NCBI GenBank assembly: GCA_036123635.1
Contig: JAZADL010000146.1
Location: 1-19,790 of the forward strand
DNA length: 19,790 nt
Source of the DNA: UBA9410 sp036123635
GTDB lineage: Bacteria; Actinomycetota; Acidimicrobiia; Acidimicrobiales; MedAcidi-G1
Direction of reading: 5' to 3'
The position numbers and the translations under genes were made by a program. The notes under the pieces are model-generated. The model saw only the letters and a program-made list of their open reading frames with translations. It was not told the DNA's origin and searched no databases. Positions 14,231 through 19,790 of this stretch are shown here, one piece after another. Position 1 is the stretch's first letter. Each line of letters starts with the position of its first letter.

Positions 14231-15451
14231 TCATTCCGGAAAGGTTGTCGCCATAGTTGAGAGAAGGTCCCGGTAACCGTTCATGTCGCTGGCTGCCACC
14301 AGCGCGTCCACCCACTGATGGAACCTCTGCCCACCTACCTCATTTCGGCCAAAGAGCACCGACCTTGCGGGGTTGCCGCGCAAGGACTGTTGGATCCCCT
14401 CGCATGTCCGGTAGTCCTCGTCGCGGACCACGCCGAGGAGAAACTTCATTTGCTCCTGGATCAGAGACAGTCGGTGATCGTCGACCGGTTCCTTGGTCAA
14501 GAACGACTGGGTGGTTACAGATTCGAATGGCCCACTACCTGGAAATAGTTGGGAAACCATGTACAGGGGTCCGTCGCAATCGAAACAGGCGATGGAGACA
14601 TGGGGGAAGATCGTCCAAAGGCCACCCAGCAACTGATCCGTTTCCCATTCCTCTTCCGGCACACCGTCAAGTTGCAAGAACCGATGGTCCAGCGGACTCA
14701 CCCGCTGATGTGGTCCCCAGGCGTCATAAATCCCCCGGTTGCACCAGTCGGATCCGAACGTCTCCCGGTGGAGGTAGGGGATGTGGTACAGGTCCAGATA
14801 GCCGTCGTAGGCGATCTTCCACCCTGGCCCCGGAATGGACTGTTGGCCAACCAGATGGGAATCGGCCAGTCCGAGGTTTTCGAGCATGTCGTCATACCCG
14901 CAGAGGAACTCATCAAAGTACGGATCGACACCCGGTACGACGCTGCCGAACACAAGCCCAGCACGCTCGATGCAAGGGATCTCGATGAGTCCGTCGCAGT
15001 CAGCTGCGAGATCGCCGAACAGCGACCGATCGGTAATCCCAACCAGCTTTCCCTCAGCGGAGTAGGTCCACGCGTGGTAAGGGCAGGTGAACCTCTTCTT
15101 CGTTCCGTGCCCGTCATCGACCAGCCGCGACCCTCGATGCCTACAGGAGTTGATAAAGGAGCGGACTATCCCGTCGGCACCTCGCGTGATGAGGATTGGT
15201 GTCCCTGCGACGGTCAGCGCCCGGTAGGTGTTTAGATCGCCGAGTTCGGGTCCAAGGCCCAGTACGAGCGGTACACGGCGGAAGATCCTTTCAATCTCCA
15301 ACTCCCATCGCGCCGGATCGGTGTACTTATGAGCAGGAACCTCGTAGACGTGATCGCCGAGAGGCATCGTCCCCAATCGCGCGTGGTTGAGCGTTCGTCG
15401 AGCCTGATCTACGAGAAGCTTTCGGCTCCCAGCCGAGGTGGGGCTACCCAT
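14231..15451 (-). CDS. Rieske non-heme iron oxygenase, alpha subunit (second, 406 aa)
   Basis: A ring-hydroxylating-type oxygenase catalytic subunit. Rieske [2Fe-2S] ligands: Cys103-x-His105 (CRHRG) and Cys123-x2-His126 (CPYHAW). Mononuclear iron ligands: His223 and His228 (LYHIPYLH) with Asp346 (DYRTCEGIQQ); Asp220 is the bridging acid that carries electrons between subunits. It is complete for the family. The ATG at 15451 has GAGG about 11 bases upstream and lies inside a hairpin (15433-15468). It is 20 bases after the 68-aa gene and nine before the ThuA-like gene, in one leftward operon. Electrons must come from a reductase/ferredoxin not present here. The substrate might be a ring, an N- or O-methyl group, or an alkyl C-H; family diversity prevents a call. 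Divergent from the 448-aa oxygenase, so it could catalyse a separate step or form a mixed oligomer. Confidence 0.95.
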   Translation of the reverse strand: MGSPTSAGSRKLLVDQARRTLNHARLGTMPLGDHVYEVPAHKYTDPARWELEIERIFRRVPLVLGLGPELGDLNTYRALTVAGTPILITRGADGIVRSFINSCRHRGSRLVDDGHGTKKRFTCPYHAWTYSAEGKLVGITDRSLFGDLAADCDGLIEIPCIERAGLVFGSVVPGVDPYFDEFLCGYDDMLENLGLADSHLVGQQSIPGPGWKIAYDGYLDLYHIPYLHRETFGSDWCNRGIYDAWGPHQRVSPLDHRFLQLDGVPEEEWETDQLLGGLWTIFPHVSIACFDCDGPLYMVSQLFPGSGPFESVTTQSFLTKEPVDDHRLSLIQEQMKFLLGVVRDEDYRTCEGIQQSLRGNPARSVLFGRNEVGGQRFHQWVDALVAASDMNGYRDLLSTMATTFPE

Positions 15452-15468
15452 TCTTGGCTACACCTCGG
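15433..15468 (-). promoter_or_regulatory. Hairpin enclosing the start of the second Rieske gene
   Basis: CCGAGGTG (15461-15468 read on the minus strand) pairs perfectly with CACCTCGG (15433-15440 on the minus strand). The stem is 8 bp with a 20-base loop. The GAGG ribosome site is in the stem and the ATG (15449-15451) in the loop, so folding could limit initiation and tie this gene to translation of the upstream 68-aa gene. Confidence 0.4.
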
Positions 15469-15471
15469 GGT

Positions 15472-15678
15472 TCAATCGGCGTCGTGCATTCGGTGGTTAG
15501 GCGCTATTGGGCCAGCGATCCAATTGCACATCTGAGGGTCGCATTCTCGGAGTTCTCCGGAGACCCACCGCCCCTCACCAGTGAATACCCCCGAGCGGGC
15601 GCCGTCGGTCACGAGAACGTTTCCATGGCCGTCCTGCTCATAAAGGGCATGGCTGAAGGGGTGCCTGATTCCGAGCAT
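15472..15678 (-). CDS. Small 68-aa protein between two Rieske oxygenase genes, function unknown
   Basis: A short gene I do not recognise as a named family. Its ATG overlaps the upstream Rieske stop by one base (TGATG), a classic coupled start, and the next Rieske gene begins 20 bases after its stop, which argues strongly that it is real. The protein is soluble, with no membrane segment or signal: HPFSHALYEQDGHGNVLVTD, then SGVFTGEGRWVSGELREC and a C-terminal CDPQMCNWIAGP. Two cysteines (Cys46, Cys51) and several histidines (6, 10, 18, 62, 65) could bind metal, but no ferredoxin pattern is present. Short beta-strand repeats with G-x-W and E-L-R look like a small beta fold. It may be an oxygenase assembly factor, small subunit or adaptor (inference). 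Confidence 0.75.
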   Translation of the reverse strand: MLGIRHPFSHALYEQDGHGNVLVTDGARSGVFTGEGRWVSGELRECDPQMCNWIAGPIAPNHRMHDAD

Positions 15679-17024
15679 CAGTCACCAACCCAATCCGTAA
15701 GTCGTTGGTGCAGCCACCGAATCTTGGATTCCTGGTAGTTCGAGAGCGTGATCCCGGGCTTCCTCGCCGTTTCCAGACCCCTCTGCACCTTCGCCATATT
15801 GAAGACGTCCTGGTCGAAGACCTTTCCCAACATGCCAAGCTCCGTGGCGTTGGTGAAGGGCTCGTCTTCCTCCAGCCAGTGGATGGGCGCCGGCTCGGGC
15901 TTCTCGTCGCCGTGAGGCGCAAGGAAAATGCACTCCATGATCGAACTGCGATGGTCGTCACCGTTGGGGCGGAACCGATAGAGGATTCGGTTGAACGCCC
16001 CCCACGGATGGAGGTTGGGGAAAACCGTGTAGTCGATGCTGTCCATCATCTCGGCGTCCGACATCTGGTTCACCCGATCGCCGGCGGCCGGCCGCCAACG
16101 ATCTCGACTCGCTTCGGCTGCCATCTCGCGAGCGGTTCTCCCGCTAGGCATTGCGGTTGGCAGTTCCTGGTCGACCCGGACGTCCATCAGCGTCCGCATA
16201 ATCTGCTCCTCGGAAGGTTCCCACTTCAGATGGGGGCTGGGTGTCCCTCCAGGAGTAATCACTCGAGCAAAGTTCTCCCATATGTCGACCTGGCTGTTGC
16301 AGTCTCCTAGGTAGGGGAGAATCTGGGGATGCGTCCCAACGACATGGAAGGCTTCGCTGAATGCCTCCTGGGTGATCTTCCAGTTCGCGCGGATGACCTT
16401 TGCGACATGGGCCTGCTTGTAACGGTGTCCGAAGTCCCAGCACTCGAAATGCTGGACGATCTCACCGAGGAAGTCGTGCAGGGGTTCAGCATCAGGATCC
16501 GGGTTGATGAACACCATTCCGGCCCAGATCCCGACGGCGCACTGCGGGAGCACAAAAGACTCAGGTTCAACATGGGGGAAGTCCCAATCCGCGGGCACGT
16601 TCTTTAGGTCCCCGTTCAGTTCCCAGGCGAAGCCGTGGTAGGGGCACCGGATTTCACTGCACCGTCCGTCGTATTCCTTGAGCAGGCGACCGCGGTGGAG
16701 ACATGCATTTGGATATGCCCGGATCTCATCGGGCGCTACCCGGACTACTAGGTAGGAGGCTCTGACGATCTCGTAGATGTAGTAGTCGCCCACCTCTGGG
16801 ATCTCGTCTTCACGACAGGCGTATTGCCAGACACGACTCCAGAGCCTCGACACTTCGCGTTGGTGCCACTCCGCAGAGATGTAGCGATCGATTGGGATAT
16901 CAGCGTCGCCCAGGTATTGGGGGGACTCAAGACGCAAAACGGCAGGGACCTCATGCGTGTCGCTGTCCAGAAGTCCCTGATAAGAGATGCCAGGGGACCG
17001 GGGAGCCCCGCTAGGTCCATCCAT
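15678..17024 (-). CDS. Rieske non-heme iron oxygenase, alpha subunit (first, 448 aa)
   Basis: A full-length Rieske oxygenase alpha subunit. [2Fe-2S] ligands: Cys108-x-His110 (CLHRG) and Cys127-x2-His130 (CPYHGFAW). Iron ligands: His227 and His232 (AFHVVGTHPQ) and Asp406 (DQDVFNMAKVQRGLE); Glu224 occupies the place of the usual bridging Asp. It resembles the long alpha subunits that lack an essential beta subunit. No beta subunit, ferredoxin or reductase gene lies next to it. The ATG at 17024 has no obvious Shine-Dalgarno and is preceded by an inverted repeat (17027-17040). It follows the ABM gene by 72 bases on the same strand and is coupled to the 68-aa gene. Substrate not deducible; an initial hydroxylation of the imported compound is the simplest role. 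Confidence 0.95.
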   Translation of the reverse strand: MDGPSGAPRSPGISYQGLLDSDTHEVPAVLRLESPQYLGDADIPIDRYISAEWHQREVSRLWSRVWQYACREDEIPEVGDYYIYEIVRASYLVVRVAPDEIRAYPNACLHRGRLLKEYDGRCSEIRCPYHGFAWELNGDLKNVPADWDFPHVEPESFVLPQCAVGIWAGMVFINPDPDAEPLHDFLGEIVQHFECWDFGHRYKQAHVAKVIRANWKITQEAFSEAFHVVGTHPQILPYLGDCNSQVDIWENFARVITPGGTPSPHLKWEPSEEQIMRTLMDVRVDQELPTAMPSGRTAREMAAEASRDRWRPAAGDRVNQMSDAEMMDSIDYTVFPNLHPWGAFNRILYRFRPNGDDHRSSIMECIFLAPHGDEKPEPAPIHWLEEDEPFTNATELGMLGKVFDQDVFNMAKVQRGLETARKPGITLSNYQESKIRWLHQRLTDWVGD

Positions 17025-17026
17025 GG

Positions 17027-17040
17027 GGTTAAAAGTAACC
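17027..17040. promoter_or_regulatory. Inverted repeat GGTTA-AAAG-TAACC upstream of first Rieske gene
   Basis: Perfect 5-bp inverted repeat with a 4-base spacer, two bases upstream of the Rieske ATG, where a bound regulator could block initiation or where a small RNA hairpin could form. Half-sites match the TAACC/GGTTA pair at 5156-5169 in opposite orientation. Confidence 0.3.
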
Positions 17041-17096
17041 GGCGAGTCAATTAGTGTCTAGTGGTGCGTTCTGGGAGAAGTCGGGATCCTCTCGGC

Positions 17097-17456
17097 TCAG
17101 TCCGATTGACCGGCCGTGAAGAAGTCAGCTCGGGGTAGGTGGTTGTCGTCGTAGACGGGCTCCGCGAGATCAATCCTGTACTTAAGAGTTTCGGATCCGA
17201 CAAGTCCGGATGACCGCAGGAGATCTCGCATGGCAAGGTAGTTCGGGTGTTTGAAGTGCGCAGAGAGGCAACCCTCATCAGTCCAGAGTTCGTAGACTTG
17301 AATCCGCGTCGCGACGCAAGGATCTGGAGCGAAGGAGTAGGCGCGGCACCCCTCTTCCCCTTCTCTCGTGGCCAACTGGAGGACACTGCTCTGAGCCGTT
17401 GCCTCGTCCCGGGCGTCCGAGTTCTGGAACTCAAGGGTGCCAGCAATGATGATCAT
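17097..17456 (-). CDS. Antibiotic biosynthesis monooxygenase (ABM) domain protein
   Basis: A 119-aa dimeric alpha+beta barrel protein of the ABM family: MIIIAGTLEF first strand, TREGEEGCRAYSFAPDP (the GC..Y.l..dp pattern, residues ~31-47), VYELWTDEGCLSAHFKHPNY (the E.W.d..al..H...p.h pattern), ending in a beta strand. Such small proteins are cofactor-free monooxygenases or quinol oxidases, heme-degrading enzymes, or mere scaffolds. No heme-ligand pattern is visible, so an oxygenase/isomerase of a phenolic intermediate is the family-based guess. ATG 17456 has GAGAGGA eight bases upstream. First gene of the leftward operon ABM-Rieske-68 aa-Rieske-ThuA and divergent from the MDR dehydrogenase. 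Confidence 0.88.
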   Translation of the reverse strand: MIIIAGTLEFQNSDARDEATAQSSVLQLATREGEEGCRAYSFAPDPCVATRIQVYELWTDEGCLSAHFKHPNYLAMRDLLRSSGLVGSETLKYRIDLAEPVYDDNHLPRADFFTAGQSD

Positions 17457-17534
17457 AGAAATCCTCTCGGGCTAGGGGAGGGGTCCGATCCGTTCCCGTA
17501 TGGGAGCGAGAACGTAGTGCCTGGAAATCAACGG

Positions 17535-17552
17535 ACCCGTTCTGAATCGGGT
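17535..17552. promoter_or_regulatory. Inverted repeat ACCCG-N8-CGGGT in divergent ABM/dehydrogenase promoter
   Basis: The 125-base gap between two divergent genes holds this 18-base inverted repeat, with an extra T-A match inside the spacer (17541/17546). It is 29 bases upstream of the dehydrogenase ATG and 78 upstream of the ABM ATG, so it could control both. It does not resemble the 5105-5169 palindromes, so a different regulator may be involved. Confidence 0.4.
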
Positions 17553-17581
17553 TGGTTCGGACGACAGATCGGAAAACTGTG

Positions 17582-18610
17582 ATGCAGGCAGGATTGATCA
17601 CAGGGCTAAACCAACTCGAATTTCGCGAGTTCCCTTACCCGACCCCCCGGCCAGGCGGGGTCGTCGTCGAGATCAAGTACTGCGGTATCTGCGGGACAGA
17701 CGTCCATGCATACCGGTCAGGTCGGCCCTACCCCCCTGCGGTTTGTGGACATGAATGGGTAGGTGTTGTATCAGCCGTCTCGCAAGACACTGGCCGGCTT
17801 AGTGAGGGAGATCGAGTTATTGTCGCCGTCCCTTCGGCTTGCGGCACTTGCGATCATTGTGGGCATGGTCGTCAAGACCAGTGTCGGTTGGTACGGGCGG
17901 TTGCTACTGGTCGCGACACGCAAGCCCCCGACCACGGTGGGTTTGCGCCTGCGATCGCAGTTTCGGCAAACCGGGTTATGCCTGCCGAAGCGGTGCTTAC
18001 CGACGTGGAGGCTGCGCAGGTTGAACCGACGACAATTTCGGTTCACGCTGTTCGACGAAGCGGCGTGGGGCCTGGAGACAAAATTGTTGTTCAGGGCGCT
18101 GGTCCCATTGGCTTGTCTGTGCTCCAGGTAGCACGGGCATACGGAGTGGACGAGGTGCTGGTTGTTGAGCCCGATGAAGATCGACGAACACTGGCCCTAG
18201 AGTTGGGAGCGGACTTGGCGATCATCCCGGAGGCAGCAGCCGAGATTGTGCTCGAGCGCACTGGGAGTACTGGCGCCGACGCTGTTATCGAATGTGCCGG
18301 CTTTCCTGAGACCGTCGAGACCGCGGTCGGGTTCTGCCGATCTGGGGGAACCGTGTGTCTGGTTGGCATAGCCGACGGCCCAGTTTCGGTTACTCCGCGA
18401 GAATGGATTGCCCGCGAGGTGACAGTGGTCTCAGCCCTGGCCTACCTCCACGAAGAGTTCCAAATAGCGATGGAGTTAATTGCAGACGGCCACGTTCAAG
18501 TTCAGCAGGTTCACTCTTCGACCGTTGGTCTCGCCGACCTTCCTGCTGTGATCGAGAGACTGGCCGGAGGCAGTGGCGAGACCAAAATCTTGGTCGACCC
18601 GACTCTGTGA
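17582..18610 (+). CDS. Zinc-dependent alcohol dehydrogenase (MDR family)
   Basis: A 342-aa medium-chain dehydrogenase. Catalytic zinc ligands: Cys37 (GICGTDVH) and His57-Glu58 (CGHEW). Structural zinc cysteines: 87, 90, 93 and 101 (CGTCDHCGHGRQDQC). Cofactor motif GAGPIG at 172-177, with Glu196 after the second strand favouring NAD(H). The start is ATG 17582 because MQAGLITGLNQLEFRE matches the usual family N-terminus and GGAAA lies upstream; GTG 17579 and TTG 17552 are alternatives, the latter overlapping the inverted repeat. Relatives include threonine, sorbitol and butanediol dehydrogenases. Since the window also holds an acetoin-type E1/E2, a butanediol- or vicinal-diol-like substrate is conceivable, or the alcohol made by a Rieske oxygenase. 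It is the last gene before the change in composition. Confidence 0.94.
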   Translation: MQAGLITGLNQLEFREFPYPTPRPGGVVVEIKYCGICGTDVHAYRSGRPYPPAVCGHEWVGVVSAVSQDTGRLSEGDRVIVAVPSACGTCDHCGHGRQDQCRLVRAVATGRDTQAPDHGGFAPAIAVSANRVMPAEAVLTDVEAAQVEPTTISVHAVRRSGVGPGDKIVVQGAGPIGLSVLQVARAYGVDEVLVVEPDEDRRTLALELGADLAIIPEAAAEIVLERTGSTGADAVIECAGFPETVETAVGFCRSGGTVCLVGIADGPVSVTPREWIAREVTVVSALAYLHEEFQIAMELIADGHVQVQQVHSSTVGLADLPAVIERLAGGSGETKILVDPTL

Positions 18611-18680
18611 TTCTGAGCTATCACCACGGGGACCTTCAGCTGGGCTGGGTGTGCTTGTAGTTCGAGCTATCGACCGCGGG
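18611..18680 (+). repeat. Imperfect direct repeat at the island/core junction
   Basis: TTC(T)GAGCTATC-ACCACGGG at 18611-18629 recurs as TTC-GAGCTATC(G)ACCGCGGG at 18661-18680. About 18 bases are shared, with one single-base gap on each side and one mismatch, and the starts are 50 bases apart. It directly follows the dehydrogenase stop, exactly where base composition changes. No tRNA or integrase is nearby. It could be a junction scar or chance. Confidence 0.4.
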
Positions 18681-18703
18681 CTGTTTTGCTATGGCCGACG
18701 GGC

Positions 18704-18926
18704 ATGGGCTCAGTACTGAACGGCACCATCGACGACAGCTACAACGGCTTGCTTGGTTGGTTCTGGGCGGTGTGCTCGGTGGCCTCCATCGCCCCTGATG
18801 GCCCTGACCCGGGCGGCCCTCCGGGAACGCCGGTACTCGGCTGTCATGGCGGCCACCGGCCTTCTCTACCTGGCCATCCTCACTGCCTTCGACATGGATC
18901 TGGCGGCCCGGGCGACGCTTGCCTGA
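18704..18926 (+). pseudogene. Frameshifted small membrane protein gene or C-terminal remnant
   Basis: Two frames join into one plausible protein. Frame A from ATG 18704 reads MGSVLNGTIDDSYNGLLGWF and onward to SVASIA (ends ~18793). Frame B continues LMALTRAALRERRY and on to TAFDMDLAARATLA with TGA at 18924-18926. Both stretches have third positions that are almost all G or C, as in the PduO gene next door, and the switch falls in a CCCC run (18792-18795), so one extra C explains it. The joined 73-aa product would have two hydrophobic segments (~16-34, ~47-62) with a basic loop (RAALRERR). No strong ribosome site precedes 18704, so it may instead be the 3' end of a larger core gene cut by the accessory region. 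Family not recognised. The rest of the 386-base gap holds the direct repeat and a GC-rich hairpin. Confidence 0.5.
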
Positions 18927-18967
18927 GGTCCGGCCGGTCCGGAGCGGCCGGCGGGCCACGGGTAGGA

Positions 18968-18982
18968 TCCTCCGCCGGAGGA
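18968..18982 (+). promoter_or_regulatory. Hairpin covering the Shine-Dalgarno of the PduO gene
   Basis: TCCTCC (18968-18973) pairs with GGAGGA (18977-18982) over a GCC loop. GGAGGAGG (18977-18984) is the best ribosome site for ATG 18997, 12 bases downstream, so the stem would mask it. A second, weaker site (GGAA at 18988) stays free. Confidence 0.4.
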
Positions 18983-18996
18983 GGCTCGGAACGGCG

Positions 18997-19530
18997 ATGA
19001 AGGTGTACACCCGGAAGGGAGACGACGGGACGACCGGTCTGCTCCACGGCGGCCGAGTGGCCAAGGACTCACCACAGCCCACGGCCTACGGTGACGTGGA
19101 TGAGGCTCAGGCGGTAATCGGCCTGGCCCGGGCGGTGGCCGATGGCGAGTTGGCCGGAATCCTGATCGACATCGAACGCGACCTCTGGGTGATCATGGCC
19201 GAGCTAGCCTGCAACCCGGACTGCCTGGACGAGGCTGGCTCTCGTTCCGGCCCGGAGATGGTGGACCGCCTCGAGAGCCTCATCGACGACGTATCAGCCC
19301 GGTTCGACCCGCCGACCGAGTTTGTGGTGCCGGGCGAGGACGAGGTCTCAGCCCGTCTCGACGTGGCCCGGGCGGTATGCCGCCGGGCTGAGCGTTCAGC
19401 GCTGTCGGCTGCCGTCGCCGGATCTTCGGTGATTCCGTACCTCAACCGTCTGTCCGATCTGCTCTGGACCCTGGCCCGCTGGAGCGAAGGCACCTCGGTT
19501 ACCGCCCGTTCGCTGGTCGACCCTGACTGA
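18997..19530 (+). CDS. pduO: ATP:cob(I)alamin adenosyltransferase, PduO type
   Basis: A 177-aa enzyme making adenosylcobalamin. The N-terminal ATP loop YTRKGDDGTTGLLHGGRV (residues 4-21), AYGDVDEAQAVIGLAR (30-45), and the C-terminal R-x2-CRRAER (125-133) and YLNRLSDLLWTLAR (148-161) are the family signatures; the conserved VDELN is VDEAQ here. The start is ATG 18997, matching the family N-terminus; the frame extends 26 codons further with a basic, non-homologous leader. Third codon positions are nearly all G or C, unlike the catabolic genes to the left. It is followed after 21 bases by the aminopeptidase gene. This is likely core chromosome and unrelated to the catabolic cluster, although a B12-dependent mutase could use its product. 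Confidence 0.93.
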   Translation: MKVYTRKGDDGTTGLLHGGRVAKDSPQPTAYGDVDEAQAVIGLARAVADGELAGILIDIERDLWVIMAELACNPDCLDEAGSRSGPEMVDRLESLIDDVSARFDPPTEFVVPGEDEVSARLDVARAVCRRAERSALSAAVAGSSVIPYLNRLSDLLWTLARWSEGTSVTARSLVDPD

Positions 19531-19551
19531 TCATCCCCAACGAGGAGTCCC

Positions 19552-19790
19552 ATGGCCATCCAGTTCTCCACCGCCCGCCGTCCGCCGGCCCGGGCTGAGG
19601 TAGTCGCCTATGGGCTGACCGTCGAGGCGGTCTCGGGTGATCAGGCGTTGCCGTCCGGCCTGGACCGCGACGCTCTGGTGAGTCTCGGTTTCACAGGCCA
19701 GGCCGGACAGGTCCAGGTGGTACCCGGCGACGGTCGCCTGATGGCCGCTGTCGGGTTGGGTCCAGTCGACGGGATCGACACCGTCGGGGT
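19552..19790 (+). CDS. pepA: Leucyl aminopeptidase (peptidase M17), N-terminal part
   Basis: The first 79 residues of a protein running off the window. ATG 19552 has GAGGAG six bases upstream. MAIQFSTARRPPARAEVVAY, then the Leu-Phe-like SLGFTGQAGQVQVVPGDG and MAAVGLGPVDGID match the M17 N-terminal domain, in which a short FxGkxGE segment precedes a VGLG strand. The metal-binding catalytic domain is beyond the window, so the call rests on the N-terminal domain only. Strong G/C third positions, co-directional with PduO. Confidence 0.75.
   Translation, partial: MAIQFSTARRPPARAEVVAYGLTVEAVSGDQALPSGLDRDALVSLGFTGQAGQVQVVPGDGRLMAAVGLGPVDGIDTVG

Noticed and set aside
14257..15235. Long plus-strand reading frames opposite the second Rieske gene
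   Set aside because: They are antisense to a gene with full Rieske and iron-ligand motifs, and their products are Arg/Pro-rich without recognisable domains.
15705..16310. 201-codon plus-strand frame opposite the first Rieske gene
   Set aside because: Antisense shadow; no ribosome site or family signal.
18927..18967. GC-rich inverted repeat GCCGG...CCGGC as a terminator
   Set aside because: The stem is short, has no T tract, and lies where GGCC-type repeats occur by composition alone.
18686..19000. Single continuous 104-codon plus-strand gene
   Set aside because: Its second half is Gly/Pro-rich with poor coding bias, while another frame shows a coherent membrane-protein sequence there; a frameshifted gene fits better.

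Overview
The window is GC-rich and gene-dense. Domain types point to an actinobacterium, possibly Acidimicrobiia: actinobacterial-style FadE-like acyl-CoA dehydrogenase, NitT/TauT ABC ATPase with a GYMxAR Q-loop region, and PduO followed by a leucyl aminopeptidase. The lineage is an inference from gene content and style only. Most of the window (about 1-18,610) looks like a catabolic accessory region. The last ~1.1 kb, with much stronger G/C bias at third codon positions, looks like core chromosome.

Layout, left to right. (1) 3-3746 (+): an ABC importer. It has a 5'-truncated periplasmic protein fusing a ProX/OpuAC-like domain to an SsuA/NMT1-like domain, then a strong hairpin, an SsuB/TauB-like ATPase and an overlapping permease. 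(2) 3825-5089 (-): an SDR and a limonene-1,2-epoxide-hydrolase-like protein with a complete predicted active site. (3) 5090-5229: a divergent promoter region with three palindromes. (4) 5230-6371 (+): nitroreductase-family protein and SnoaL-like protein. (5) 6368-6994 (-): TetR regulator. (6) 7082-13408 (+): acyl-CoA dehydrogenase, SDR, ThuA-like protein, and E1alpha, E1beta and E2 of a 2-oxo acid/acetoin dehydrogenase complex, with no E3. (7) 13393-17456 (-): ABM monooxygenase-like protein, Rieske oxygenase alpha subunit, a translationally coupled 68-aa protein, a second Rieske alpha subunit and a second ThuA-like protein. (8) 17582-18610 (+): divergent zinc-dependent dehydrogenase. (9) 18611-18996: boundary region with an imperfect direct repeat and a frameshifted small membrane-protein gene. 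(10) 18997-end (+): PduO-type cobalamin adenosyltransferase and the start of leucyl aminopeptidase.

Reading the cluster as one system (inference): a small organic compound is imported by the ABC system and hydroxylated by one or both Rieske oxygenases. It is then oxidised by the MDR and SDR dehydrogenases, with possible epoxide hydrolysis and ThuA/SnoaL/ABM steps on cyclic intermediates. A 2-oxo acid or diketone is finally cleaved to acyl-CoA by E1/E2 and desaturated by the acyl-CoA dehydrogenase. No ferredoxin, Rieske reductase or dihydrolipoamide dehydrogenase is encoded here, so those partners must come from elsewhere. The substrate cannot be named from the sequence. The most unusual features are the heterotypic binding-protein fusion, the Rieske/68-aa/Rieske arrangement, an E2 with two E3-binding-type segments, and the sharp island/core junction near 18.6-18.8 kb.
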